Source: Gammaproteobacteria bacterium (GTDB lineage: Bacteria; Pseudomonadota; Gammaproteobacteria; SZUA-229). From it: a DNA stretch of 52,421 nucleotides. The stretch is from the NCBI GenBank assembly GCA_015488295.1, contig WFOC01000003.1, positions 1 through 52,421 of the forward strand, written 5' to 3'. The position numbers were made by a program, and so were the translations under genes. The notes under the pieces are model-generated. The model worked only from the letters and a program-made list of their open reading frames with translations, was not told where the DNA came from and searched no databases. Below, in pieces: positions 38,230-47,542 of the stretch (its first letter is position 1; the number at the start of each line of letters is the position of its first letter).

Positions 38230-39381
38230 TTACATTTTGTAAGATACTTGAAAATTAACAACATTCTGCTCAAGTTCTATAGTGTTTCCTGAGCCGGAGT
38301 TTGAAGTAAGCTCGTTGCTAAACGCATGCAGATATGAAACCGAGCCTTCCACACGTTTACCCAGCTTGCGGGTCGCACCAACTGACAAATGCGTTTCGGT
38401 AATTGCCAGTGAACCTATATTGTTATCAACATCTTCTTCCCCGATAGGTGACGCACCATAGTTAAAGCCGGCGCGTAATGTTGTTTTATCGCTGATTTTT
38501 TTCTGCACACCCAGAGCAAAAACAACCTGGTCATCCCAGCCGAAGTTCATAACTGTTTTTCCTGCCGGCGTATCAAAATCAACTTTATCCAGCACATCAG
38601 AAAAACCGATATATTTAACATCTGCCTCAATCAGCAAACCGTTGCCGGGTTGATACGCAAGACCCAGACTCAATGTTTCTGGCGCATCCAGAGTCATTGA
38701 ATAATGTCCCGCCGTAGTATTCCACTCAAACGCACTCATGGACTGTTTACTTACATACGATGCACCAAGCTGCATTGTATTGCTTAACTTATAAATCAAA
38801 CCCACTGTAAAACCAAAACCGTAAACCTGATTTTGCGGCAAGTGCATTTGTGAGTTATCAATGGCCAGACTCTGATAATCAATATTCAATGCGGCACCAA
38901 GAGCAACCTTGTCATTTACCTGATAAGAAAAGCCAGGCGCAATGCGATAGAACTGTTTGGTAGTGACCACGCTCTGGCTACCAGGCGATGCCGGTGCAAT
39001 GTCAGCAAAATCCACACCCATGCCGGACAGACCAGCCATCCCCATTCCCAGCGTCAGCTTGTCATCAATTTTAAATGCCACTGCACCGGAAGGAATCAAA
39101 TATAGTTCCGAATCACTGTCTGTGCCGTTGGCTTTGCGCGGTGGATTAAGAAAACCAAATCCCATATCAAACCGGACATCTTCAATTTCAAGTAATGAAA
39201 GGCCTGCCGGATTAGTGATGATTGTTCCACTGTCCTGCGGTGCTGCAACAACAGCACCAGCCATACCCCACTGGGTCGCTGTCACGCCCAGCATCTGATC
39301 ACCATTGGTTGCATAAACAACAGAACTACCAGCGACTGCCGCCGCAACGACGCTTACTTTTATCAGTGTTTTATTTAGCAT
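38230..39381 (-). CDS. FadL/TodX-type outer-membrane transporter
   Basis: A 383-residue outer-membrane protein with a signal peptide (cleavage near VYA), then an N-terminal hatch (TNGDQMLGVTATQWGMAGA, SGTIITNPAGLSLL) and alternating beta strands ending in a C-terminal VNFQVSYKM. FadL-type channels take up hydrophobic compounds. The ATG at 39381 has GAGG six bases upstream. An upstream ATG at 39393 is less likely. Confidence 0.88.
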   Translation of the reverse strand: MLNKTLIKVSVVAAAVAGSSVVYATNGDQMLGVTATQWGMAGAVVAAPQDSGTIITNPAGLSLLEIEDVRFDMGFGFLNPPRKANGTDSDSELYLIPSGAVAFKIDDKLTLGMGMAGLSGMGVDFADIAPASPGSQSVVTTKQFYRIAPGFSYQVNDKVALGAALNIDYQSLAIDNSQMHLPQNQVYGFGFTVGLIYKLSNTMQLGASYVSKQSMSAFEWNTTAGHYSMTLDAPETLSLGLAYQPGNGLLIEADVKYIGFSDVLDKVDFDTPAGKTVMNFGWDDQVVFALGVQKKISDKTTLRAGFNYGASPIGEEDVDNNIGSLAITETHLSVGATRKLGKRVEGSVSYLHAFSNELTSNSGSGNTIELEQNVVNFQVSYKM

Positions 39382-39466
39382 TGCTATCCTCATTTAGTCG
39401 TAAAGTTACAAATATAATTGTCATTGTTTTTATTATATTTAGTGTTTGTACTGCTCATGCCTGCGG

Positions 39467-40111
39467 TTAACGCAAACGATTTGAAACGCCAGGCTGACCT
39501 CTAAACACCTGGTGACAGGCAACACAGCCTTCTGCAATTTTTCCGAGATACATGGTCGCTTCACCGGTATTTCCTTTATCAGCCGCTGCGGCAAGACGTA
39601 AGGCGTTGCCTTCAACCAGGTCATTAAAACCAACAAGGCTGGCCAGCCTGTCATCATTCACATCGTCTTTGGCCATGTAAGGAATCAAACCACCAAGCGG
39701 TAAACGATGATTAGCAAGACGGCGTGCTGCATCTGCTGCCTGCTCATTGTTGTCCGTGACCAGACCAGTGGTAATACTTTGGTAATCAGACAGAACCTCA
39801 TGCATCACCTGACGCAATGTCAGCTGCTTGCTGCGACGTGAGTGCGTGGAAAGAATATTCATCAGCGCCATTTTGGTTTCTTTAGACAGCCCTTTAACCT
39901 GCTTTTGTAAATCAGGCTTCATTAAGGCCATATCAGATTTCATGATTTTCTGCATTTTCATCATCGTTTCTTTATCCATTCCCGCTGCCCGTACATTCTC
40001 GTTAGCATAGGCAGAAGCGGGGACAGCAAATAAAAAAGATGTGATGGCAACAGCTTTAACAAGCTTGCTTATAGGGGTAATCATAAAATTTTTGCTTACG
40101 TGTAATGACAT
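39467..40111 (-). CDS. Periplasmic cytochrome c'-like protein, C-terminal CXXCH
   Basis: A 214-residue protein with a signal peptide (core VAITSFLFAVPASAYA), a helical body rich in Met and Lys, and one CVACH followed by QVFRG at the C-terminus, the cytochrome c' pattern. A GGAG lies seven bases before the ATG. First gene of the operon. The body is longer than a usual cytochrome c', and no close family comes to mind. Confidence 0.65.
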   Translation of the reverse strand: MSLHVSKNFMITPISKLVKAVAITSFLFAVPASAYANENVRAAGMDKETMMKMQKIMKSDMALMKPDLQKQVKGLSKETKMALMNILSTHSRRSKQLTLRQVMHEVLSDYQSITTGLVTDNNEQAADAARRLANHRLPLGGLIPYMAKDDVNDDRLASLVGFNDLVEGNALRLAAAADKGNTGEATMYLGKIAEGCVACHQVFRGQPGVSNRLR

Positions 40112-40263
40112 GTGTCTACTCCGGTTTAGTATCTGGTAATTGTGTGCTACCGTTATTTATAAAGATTTCACAATTGAATACTGGAGAAAACATGTTTCAC
40201 TGGTATTTCAGAAATCGCCTTAAATGTAACAAATTGTTACAACAGCCAAACTGATGAGTAAAA

Positions 40264-40980
40264 ATGAGTAAACTCGATATCGAAACAGAAATGATACTGA
40301 TCGTCGATGACGACAAAGCATTATGTGATTTGCTTACGCGCTACTTATCAGAGAACGGCTATGCAGCAACATCAGTGAACGACGGGGAAGAAATGCGAAA
40401 CTTCTTGCTGCAGACAACACCCGAACTCATCATTCTGGACCTTATGTTACCTGGTGATGATGGCCTGTCACTGGCAAAAGAAGTCAGAAACACAGGCGAT
40501 ACCCCCATCATCATACTGTCTGCTCGCGGTGATGAGATAGACCGTATTGTCGGACTGGAGGTCGGTGCCGACGACTACCTTCCAAAGCCTTTTAACCCGC
40601 GCGAATTACTGGCACGTATCCGCTCTGTTTTAAGGCGCAGTCACGCCGAGCAGAATAAAACAAACAGCAAACTTGAAGAAAGCATTTTTGGTGATTACCG
40701 AATGCTGCCAGCAAGCCGGCAGCTATTTCACAACAATGATGAAGTGCCTTTAACCAACGGTGAGTTTGCGCTACTCGAAGTATTTGTAAACAACCCGGGG
40801 CGAATACTAAACCGGGATTCATTATTGCAATTACTCAAGGGCTATGAACACCAACCATATGACAGAAGCATTGACGTACGCATCGCACGACTGCGCCGAA
40901 AAATTGAAACCGATCCATCAAACCCTGCATACATACGAACAGTCTGGGGCGAAGGTTATCTGTTTACACCCGATCCCTGA
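40264..40980 (+). CDS. OmpR-family response regulator
   Basis: The 238-residue protein has a receiver domain (acidic pocket VDDD, phosphorylated Asp59 in LDLMLPG, and KPF at the end) and an OmpR-type winged helix with GEGYLF near the C-terminus. It is divergent from the cytochrome operon, about 150 bases away, and may regulate it. The sensor kinase follows by 12 bases. Confidence 0.95.
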   Translation: MSKLDIETEMILIVDDDKALCDLLTRYLSENGYAATSVNDGEEMRNFLLQTTPELIILDLMLPGDDGLSLAKEVRNTGDTPIIILSARGDEIDRIVGLEVGADDYLPKPFNPRELLARIRSVLRRSHAEQNKTNSKLEESIFGDYRMLPASRQLFHNNDEVPLTNGEFALLEVFVNNPGRILNRDSLLQLLKGYEHQPYDRSIDVRIARLRRKIETDPSNPAYIRTVWGEGYLFTPDP

Positions 40981-40992
40981 TAACACAACTTT

Positions 40993-42303
40993 ATGATATT
41001 GCCTAAAACGTTATTTGCCAGAACCGTCACCATGATCGCGACGGTTTCAATTGCTTACCTGTTATTTGCACTCACAGTAATCACTTACTTTATGCTGGCA
41101 CCGGTAGGCAGGCAGTCAGCAGATGATCTGGCAGCATTAATGGTATTCAGCGCAAACGAATGGGTAAAAACAAAAACCGAAGACCGGATTTTATTTGAAC
41201 AGAACCTGCTGAAAAATTATCAGTTACACATCGCGGCGGGGCAGCAGCTGGACTCCGTAGATTTCAAACCCCTGCCCTATTATTACTTTCTGGAATCAGC
41301 GCTGAAAAAACGCACCGGTCAGGATGTGCAGCTTAAAATCTCTCAGGATGAGAGCGGCACCGACTGGTACTGGGCCAACCTGATTATCAATGATGCAAAT
41401 GTACGTATAGGTTTTTCCAGCTCTCACATCAATGCGCAACCTCCCCTGGTTTTAATTTTGTTGCTGGTCGTTGGCGGCCTGGCAACACTGGCCACTGCAG
41501 CAGCACTGGTTCGACACCTGACGACACCGCTGGAATCATTATCCAAAAATGCATTACGCATAGGCAGTGGTGAGGAGCCGGAACTGATTCCTGAAACAGG
41601 CCCGGAAGAAATACTCCACCTGGCACAAAGTTTTAACAAAATGGCTGTGCAGGTAAAGGAATTACTGAGCAACCGCACCACCTTACTGGCAGGCATCTCT
41701 CACGATTTGCGAACACCGTTGGCACGTATTCAGCTTTCCCTTGAAATGCTGCCCGACAACGCCGACCCGGTTCTTGTCGCCGGCATCCGTGGCGATGTTA
41801 ACCAGATGAACTGCCTCATTGGACAGTTTCTTGAACTAAGTAAAACACTGGAAAAAGGCGAGCAACAAAGCATCGACGTTGTCGAGACACTGGATGATCT
41901 GGTTCACTGCGGAAAACGCGGTGGCGCTAATATTCAGTGGCAACCGGCCGATCCCTGTCAGATAACAAGCAACCCGATGGCACTGCGCCGCATCATCGTA
42001 AACCTGCTGGAAAATGCTGTGCGATATAGCAATGGCCAGACCGTTGAAGTCCTTTACTCATGCGAACCCGAGCATGTAAAAATAAAAATCATGGACAGGG
42101 GGCCGGGGATTCCTGCCGACAAAATTGATGCCGTATTCAGACCTTTCTACAGGCTGGACCAGTCACGCAACATAGAAACCGGCGGCACCGGTCTTGGCTT
42201 GAGCATTGCGCAGCAGCTGGCCGAAATCAACCACATAAAAATCCAGCTCCACACCAGAGAAGGTGGTGGCACGGTTGCTGAAATAACAATTGAAAAGGTT
42301 TAA
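40993..42303 (+). CDS. EnvZ-type sensor histidine kinase
   Basis: A 436-residue kinase: membrane helix 13-36, periplasmic domain 37-150, second helix 151-173, HAMP 174-228, H-box with His237 (GISHDLRTPLARI), N-box NLLENAVRYS, and G-boxes DRGPGIPADK and GTGLGLSIAQ. EnvZ-like. Periplasmic part has no recognisable ligand motif. Confidence 0.94.
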   Translation: MILPKTLFARTVTMIATVSIAYLLFALTVITYFMLAPVGRQSADDLAALMVFSANEWVKTKTEDRILFEQNLLKNYQLHIAAGQQLDSVDFKPLPYYYFLESALKKRTGQDVQLKISQDESGTDWYWANLIINDANVRIGFSSSHINAQPPLVLILLLVVGGLATLATAAALVRHLTTPLESLSKNALRIGSGEEPELIPETGPEEILHLAQSFNKMAVQVKELLSNRTTLLAGISHDLRTPLARIQLSLEMLPDNADPVLVAGIRGDVNQMNCLIGQFLELSKTLEKGEQQSIDVVETLDDLVHCGKRGGANIQWQPADPCQITSNPMALRRIIVNLLENAVRYSNGQTVEVLYSCEPEHVKIKIMDRGPGIPADKIDAVFRPFYRLDQSRNIETGGTGLGLSIAQQLAEINHIKIQLHTREGGGTVAEITIEKV

Positions 42304-42315
42304 CAGGAGTACAGG

Positions 42316-42681
42316 ATGGAATTACCAGAAACCTGGTCAGGCATACTGGCACTAACCGCATTAACCGGCGCAGCCGCCGGCGGTGCAGTAACAGCACTGC
42401 TTCTGATCACAGATAAAAACGCACCCATGGATCTGGGTTTGCTGCATGGACGCACAGGCATCTTTGGCATTATCCTTCTACTGATAAGCGCTTACTCTGG
42501 CACTGACACCGGCCTGTCAATAAAACCCGCACTGGGCGCACTGATGCTGACCATCGCCGGTGGTGCCACACTGTATTATCTCATCAGAAGAAAAGGCATC
42601 CTGTCGAAAACCGTCATCCTTGTTCACGGAAGCCTGGCCATCGCATCAATCAGCATACTGCTGTTTGGCCTGCCCGCATGA
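42316..42681 (+). CDS. Four-helix membrane protein of unknown function
   Basis: A 121-residue protein with four predicted membrane helices and no recognisable family. An AGGAGTACAGG lies before the ATG. It is co-directional with the kinase gene by 12 bases and is therefore probably part of the two-component system operon, perhaps as an accessory sensor. Confidence 0.75.
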   Translation: MELPETWSGILALTALTGAAAGGAVTALLLITDKNAPMDLGLLHGRTGIFGIILLLISAYSGTDTGLSIKPALGALMLTIAGGATLYYLIRRKGILSKTVILVHGSLAIASISILLFGLPA

Positions 42682-42721
42682 TCTCACACGGGCACAGAAT
42701 CACCCATGTCAGCAATTCAAC

Positions 42722-42964
42722 TTAACCGTTCTGCGCAGCCCATTCCGACTTTGTAAACGCCTTGATGGTCAACGCATGAATCGCGCCACTCTGAATATGC
42801 TCGTTCACCAGCGCATAAACCATCTTCTGCTCGGCAACCATGGTTTTGCCTTCAAACTCATCTGACACCACGATTGCGGTATACTTGCTGCCGTCTGCAG
42901 TTACCGTGGCTTCACAGTCTTTGATACCTGCTTCGATAATATTTTTTACTTCACTTGTTTCCAT
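42722..42964 (-). CDS. BolA/IbaG family protein
   Basis: An 80-residue protein with the BolA fold (SDEFEGKTMVAEQKMVYALV, then GAIHALTIKAFT). The family partners monothiol glutaredoxins in iron-sulfur and acid-stress functions; the short form resembles IbaG rather than BolA. It converges on the TCS operon and lies divergently from rlmM. Confidence 0.88.
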   Translation of the reverse strand: METSEVKNIIEAGIKDCEATVTADGSKYTAIVVSDEFEGKTMVAEQKMVYALVNEHIQSGAIHALTIKAFTKSEWAAQNG

Positions 42965-43052
42965 TTTTCTCTCGACGCTAAAATTAATTACGATATGTTA
43001 CAACGTAAACACGGCTTTGACACCTTACTTTCAATGGCGGAATTAAAACCGG

Positions 43053-44126
43053 ATGTTTAATCAGATTATCCTGCTGTGCCGCCCGGGTTTCGAAAAAGAA
43101 TGTGCCGGCGAGATCATGGAATTTTCCAGCCAGCACGCCTTCCCTGGCTACATCCAGACCAGCGATGCATCGGGCTATGTTTCGCTGGTAAGCAGCGCAG
43201 AACAAAACACCGCTGAACTGATAACACAGATCGATTTTCGCCAGCTGATTTTTACCCGCCAGTGGTTCGCATGCGACAAAGAAAAACTGGCACTGCCGGA
43301 AAGCAATCGACTGCCGGACATATTAAATACCATCAAAAGTTTTGACGAAACCTTTTGTGATGTCGAGCTGGCCTACGCCGACACCAACGAGGGCAAATCG
43401 CTGAGCAAGTTCTGCAAACAGTTCAAGCCACATTTACTCGGCGCACTGAAAAAAAATAATCTACTCTCAGCACATTCACGCTGGCGACTACAGCTGTTTT
43501 TTACCGACTCGCTGCACGTCAACATCGGCATCGCACCTGTTGATAACAGCGCAGCCGACAGCATGGGTATCATCCGCCTGAAAATGCCTGGTGCCGCGCC
43601 CAGCCGTTCAACATTAAAAATGGAAGAAGCCATCCACTGGTTTTTATCCGGCAACCAACAGAACGAACTGATCAAAAACGGCATGACCGTGGTCGACCTA
43701 GGCGCAGCCCCCGGTGGCTGGACCTGGCAATTCGTCAAACGCGACTGCCTGGTCACCGCCATCGATAACGGCCCGATGCAAGCCGCGCTGATGCAAAGCG
43801 GCATGGTCGAACATCTGCAAACCGATGCTTTCACCTACACACCAAAGAAAAAAGTCGACTGGCTAATCTGCGACATGGCCGAGCGACCGCTGCACGTCAG
43901 CCGCCTGATCGCGCGCTGGTTTACTAACCAACAATGCAGCAACGCCATCTTCAATTTAAAACTGCCGATGAAAAAACGCCTGGCGATGGTGCATGAATGT
44001 ATTGAGTTACTGCACCAAAGTTTAACAGCGGCAAGCATCGAGCACACGATTCAGGCGAAACATCTTTATCATGATCGTGAGGAGATTACGGTTTGTATAA
44101 CAACAAAAACAACTATCCACAGATGA
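43053..44126 (+). CDS. rlmM: 23S rRNA 2'-O-ribose C2498 methyltransferase RlmM
   Basis: The 357-residue protein has an N-terminal THUMP-like domain (LLCRPGFEKECAGEI, FARQWF-type TRQWFA) and a Rossmann methyltransferase domain with DLGAAPGGWTWQF and the WLICDMAERP catalytic region. It modifies C2498 of 23S rRNA. A palindrome at 44116-44194 follows. Confidence 0.93.
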   Translation: MFNQIILLCRPGFEKECAGEIMEFSSQHAFPGYIQTSDASGYVSLVSSAEQNTAELITQIDFRQLIFTRQWFACDKEKLALPESNRLPDILNTIKSFDETFCDVELAYADTNEGKSLSKFCKQFKPHLLGALKKNNLLSAHSRWRLQLFFTDSLHVNIGIAPVDNSAADSMGIIRLKMPGAAPSRSTLKMEEAIHWFLSGNQQNELIKNGMTVVDLGAAPGGWTWQFVKRDCLVTAIDNGPMQAALMQSGMVEHLQTDAFTYTPKKKVDWLICDMAERPLHVSRLIARWFTNQQCSNAIFNLKLPMKKRLAMVHECIELLHQSLTAASIEHTIQAKHLYHDREEITVCITTKTTIHR

Positions 44127-44194
44127 ACGCGGATAAAAGATTTTAAGCTTTTAATATTTGTGTTTATCTGTGTTTATCTGCGTTCATCTGTGGA
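44116..44194. repeat. Palindromic repeat after rlmM, likely terminator
   Basis: TCCACAGATGAACGCGGATA (44116-44135) is inverted at 44175-44194. TTTATCTGTG repeats occur inside the right arm, and a T-run follows at 44201. The CAGATGAAC motif belongs to the same sort of short intergenic repeat as others in the window. It probably ends rlmM transcription. Confidence 0.7.
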
Positions 44195-44287
44195 CAATAT
44201 TTTTTTATCTTTTCAAATTCGACAACAGCCCTCACATTTGCTCAAATACAACCAGCCAAATTCACTGATAAAAACCACATAAAAACT

Positions 44288-45100
44288 ATGCAAAGCAAAG
44301 CCTTAAAACCCGAAGAATATTTCATCGAAGATGAACCTTATTACCAGCCCATCGCTGATGAAATCGCCATCTTCGAAGCCGCCTACAAACAGGCACTGCC
44401 CGTGCTGCTGAAAGGCCCCACCGGTTGCGGCAAGACCCGCTTCATGGAGCACATGGCCTGGCGTTTGAAGCGTCCGTTGATCACGGTCTCCTGCCACGAC
44501 GATTTAACCGCCTCCGACCTGGTCGGCCGTTTTCTGATTTCCGGCGGCGAAACCGTCTGGGTCGATGGCCCGCTGGCACGCTCGGTGCGCAACGGTGCCA
44601 TCTGTTATCTCGATGAAATTGTCGAAGCACGCAAAGATACCACCGTGGTTATTCACCCGCTGGCGGATGACCGCCGCGTTTTGCCGATGGAAAAAGTCGG
44701 TGAGATCATCGAAGCCACACCTGAGTTCTGTTTAGCTATCTCCTACAACCCCGGCTACCAGAGCGTGATGAAAGATTTAAAACAAAGCACACGCCAGCGC
44801 TTTGTTGCACTGGAATTTGATTACCCGGACGCGGCTTTAGAAGCTGAAATCATCGTCAGGGAAACCGGCATCGATGCCAGCACCGCCAGCCAGCTGGTCA
44901 AGTTCGCCCACATGACACGCGACCTGAAAGGCAGTGGCCTGGATGAAGGCGCTTCCACCCGCCTGCTGGTACACGCCGCCAAACTCATCCATGAAGACAT
45001 CGCGCCGGTCACCGCCTGCAAGACCGCTATCTCACAGGCACTGACCGACGATGCCGATATGCTGGTGGCAATGAACGAACTGTCATCGTCTTTATTCTAA
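44288..45100 (+). CDS. cbbQ: CbbQ-type AAA+ RuBisCO activase subunit
   Basis: The 270-residue MoxR-family ATPase has Walker A GPTGCGKT at 43-50, the CHDDLTASDLVGR block, Walker B YLDEIVEAR and the NPGYQ loop. These blocks match CbbQ/NirQ/NorQ, most closely CbbQ. It works with CbbO to strip inhibitory sugar phosphates from RuBisCO. No RuBisCO genes are seen in this window; NorQ (nitric oxide reductase activation) is the alternative. Confidence 0.85.
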   Translation: MQSKALKPEEYFIEDEPYYQPIADEIAIFEAAYKQALPVLLKGPTGCGKTRFMEHMAWRLKRPLITVSCHDDLTASDLVGRFLISGGETVWVDGPLARSVRNGAICYLDEIVEARKDTTVVIHPLADDRRVLPMEKVGEIIEATPEFCLAISYNPGYQSVMKDLKQSTRQRFVALEFDYPDAALEAEIIVRETGIDASTASQLVKFAHMTRDLKGSGLDEGASTRLLVHAAKLIHEDIAPVTACKTAISQALTDDADMLVAMNELSSSLF

Positions 45101-45121
45101 GCGCGCTTTAAAAAACAAACC

Positions 45122-47272
45122 ATGGCACGCCCGGCACTCACGCTGCAACAGATCACCGATGTTCTCGATATTTATTTTGATGTCGAGTTTTCCTTTATCA
45201 AAACCGAAGAAGCCGCCGAGCTGATCGTCAACCTGCCGCGCACAGAGCAGAACTTCATCATCGACCTGACCCGGCGCATCGCGGCCACCAACAGTGAACT
45301 GGCTTTTCAGTTCGCCAAAAATGCCATCACCGCGCTGGCTGCCATGGACAAACACATGGTCGAAGCCTGGGCCATGACCGCCACCGACAATTACGACCGC
45401 AAAGGTCTGGCACCGGCGATGACCGTGATCCGCGAGCTGGACAGTTACGTGCACACCGCACACACCAATGCCTGCGGCGCGGTGCTGGAAGAAGAGCTGG
45501 CCGTGCTGTTGCCTTTTTTGCAGGGACTGTCCGGCAGAAAATTAAAGATCGCCGAGGCCACCAACAACCAGGCCTACACCGACACCGAAACCATCTACCT
45601 GCCCGCCATCACCGCACTGCTGGAAGACAGCAAGGACAATTTTTTAATCTACAAGGCCAGCGTCGCCTTTCTCTGGGCACAGATTCACTTCGGCACCTTT
45701 CGCATCGATTTTGACAATGTACTCGATTGTGACAACCCCGAAGCACAACTCAAAAAACTGGCGATGCTGGAAAGCATTCGTCTGGAAGCCTGTTTAAAAC
45801 GTGAACTGCCCGGCCTGCATCGTGACATGCAATCGCTGAAACAAAAAACAGGCACTGCTACAGCAGAACCCACATCAAAAAACTGGCAACAAATTTTCGA
45901 AAAACTTTCCAGCGAACACGCCTGCACCGATGACAGCCTGGCCTGCCTGGCACTGCTCGATAACACAACCTGCCCCGAAGCCTGCTGCTATCAGGGCACC
46001 TTAAAACTTGAGCAGGTCGAGGAAGTAAAACAAAAACGCATCGAAAAAGAAAAAGCGTATTTTCGTATCGCCCTCAGCGAACTGGCAAAAGAAGCACTGC
46101 AAAAAAACAACAATGACCTTGAAGATGATGCCGCTGAAGCCATCATCGACAAAAACACAAAATTCGAAATACGCAGCGACGACGAACAACGCAGCAGCGG
46201 CATCATCGAACTGGAACTGGAAGGCGAACTGGTCGCCGTGCCAGAACACGTTCAGGAACTAATGACTTCCATCATCGTCGATTTCGGTGAGATTCCGCCG
46301 GAGCATCTGCACGCCGCCGGCCCCGGTGAATACGACCTGAAAAAATACGAGGATGAAATTCTCAACCCAAAAGACGTGTGGAACGGCACCTACCACGAAG
46401 AAGGCGCAGAAATATATAATGAGTGGAATTTCAAGCGTCAGCATTATCATAAAAACTGGTGCGTGCTGCGCGAGCTGGAAGTCGAACCGGTGTACGATGA
46501 CTTTGTCAACAACACCCTGGAAAAACACAAAGGCCTGCTGAAAAGCCTGCGCCATACCTTTGAAATTCTGCGCGGTGAAGACAAATTATTAAAACGCCAG
46601 GTGCACGGCGACGACATTGACATCGACGCACTGGTGGAAGCTTACGGCGATGTCAAAAGCGGCATGGAGATGACCGACCGCCTGTTCACCAAAATGCACA
46701 AGGAAGAACGCAACGTCGCAGTGATGTTCATGGTCGATATGAGCGGCTCAACCAGAGGCTGGATCAATGAAGCAGAACGTGAATCACTGATCCTGTTATC
46801 TGAAGTCATCCAGATACTGGGCGACCGCTTTGCCATCTACGGCTTTTCCGGGGTGACACGAAAACGCTGCGAGCTATATAAAATAAAAGCCTTCGATGAA
46901 GAATATGACGACGAGATAAAAGCCCGCATTTCAAACATCCAGCCAAAAGATTACACCCGCATGGGCGTATTCATCCGTCACATGACACGCATCCTGAACG
47001 AAGTCGAAGCGTCAACAAAACTGCTCATTACCCTGTCCGACGGCAAACCCGACGACTACGACACCTACCGCGGTGAATACGGCGTAGAAGATACAAGGCA
47101 GGCTTTATACGAAGCGCACCGCGACGGCATTCATTCCTACTGCATCACCATCGATGAGAAAGCGCGGGATTACCTGCCGCATATGTATGGTGCCGCGAAT
47201 TATTCGGTGATTAGTGAGGTGGCTGAACTGCCGCTTAAGGTTTCGGATATTTACAGGCGATTAACGACGTGA
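45122..47272 (+). CDS. cbbO: CbbO-type VWA-domain protein, partner of CbbQ
   Basis: The 716-residue protein has a long helical N-terminal half and a C-terminal von Willebrand A domain with the MIDAS motif DMSGST near 538-543 and the LSDGKPDD site. This architecture is that of CbbO/NorD. It follows cbbQ by 21 bases. The VWA domain recruits the client enzyme through metal coordination. NorD remains possible. Confidence 0.85.
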   Translation: MARPALTLQQITDVLDIYFDVEFSFIKTEEAAELIVNLPRTEQNFIIDLTRRIAATNSELAFQFAKNAITALAAMDKHMVEAWAMTATDNYDRKGLAPAMTVIRELDSYVHTAHTNACGAVLEEELAVLLPFLQGLSGRKLKIAEATNNQAYTDTETIYLPAITALLEDSKDNFLIYKASVAFLWAQIHFGTFRIDFDNVLDCDNPEAQLKKLAMLESIRLEACLKRELPGLHRDMQSLKQKTGTATAEPTSKNWQQIFEKLSSEHACTDDSLACLALLDNTTCPEACCYQGTLKLEQVEEVKQKRIEKEKAYFRIALSELAKEALQKNNNDLEDDAAEAIIDKNTKFEIRSDDEQRSSGIIELELEGELVAVPEHVQELMTSIIVDFGEIPPEHLHAAGPGEYDLKKYEDEILNPKDVWNGTYHEEGAEIYNEWNFKRQHYHKNWCVLRELEVEPVYDDFVNNTLEKHKGLLKSLRHTFEILRGEDKLLKRQVHGDDIDIDALVEAYGDVKSGMEMTDRLFTKMHKEERNVAVMFMVDMSGSTRGWINEAERESLILLSEVIQILGDRFAIYGFSGVTRKRCELYKIKAFDEEYDDEIKARISNIQPKDYTRMGVFIRHMTRILNEVEASTKLLITLSDGKPDDYDTYRGEYGVEDTRQALYEAHRDGIHSYCITIDEKARDYLPHMYGAANYSVISEVAELPLKVSDIYRRLTT

Positions 47273-47279
47273 TCGCGGC

Positions 47280-47483
47280 AAATGAAAAATGAAAAATGAA
47301 AAATGAAAAATGAAAAATGAAAAATCTTATACTCCTGTTATCAATGGTGAAAGATATTGAGTGGATATTTTCGTAATAAAATTATACAGAATTCCTCACT
47401 GACGCTGAGAAAGACGACCTGCCCCCCTTTTTTTGCTTTTGCTTGTACATTTTTCACTTTTCATTTTTCACTTTTCATTTACT
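47280..47483. repeat. AAAAATG heptamer tandem and mirrored tract after cbbO
   Basis: Bases 47280-47325 are about six tandem copies of AAAAATG. The opposite orientation appears at 47449-47483 (TTTTTCACTTTTCATTTTTC). Together they form an inverted, slightly diverged tract around a non-coding centre. Confidence 0.65.
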
Positions 47484-47542
47484 ATAAGTCCCTGCATCAA
47501 TTTTGGTAGCATCACAATACACAACAATCTAAAGGGCTTAAG

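Noticed and set aside
47280..47325. Tandem AAAAATG copies as a CRISPR array
   Set aside because: The repeats are seven bases with no spacers.
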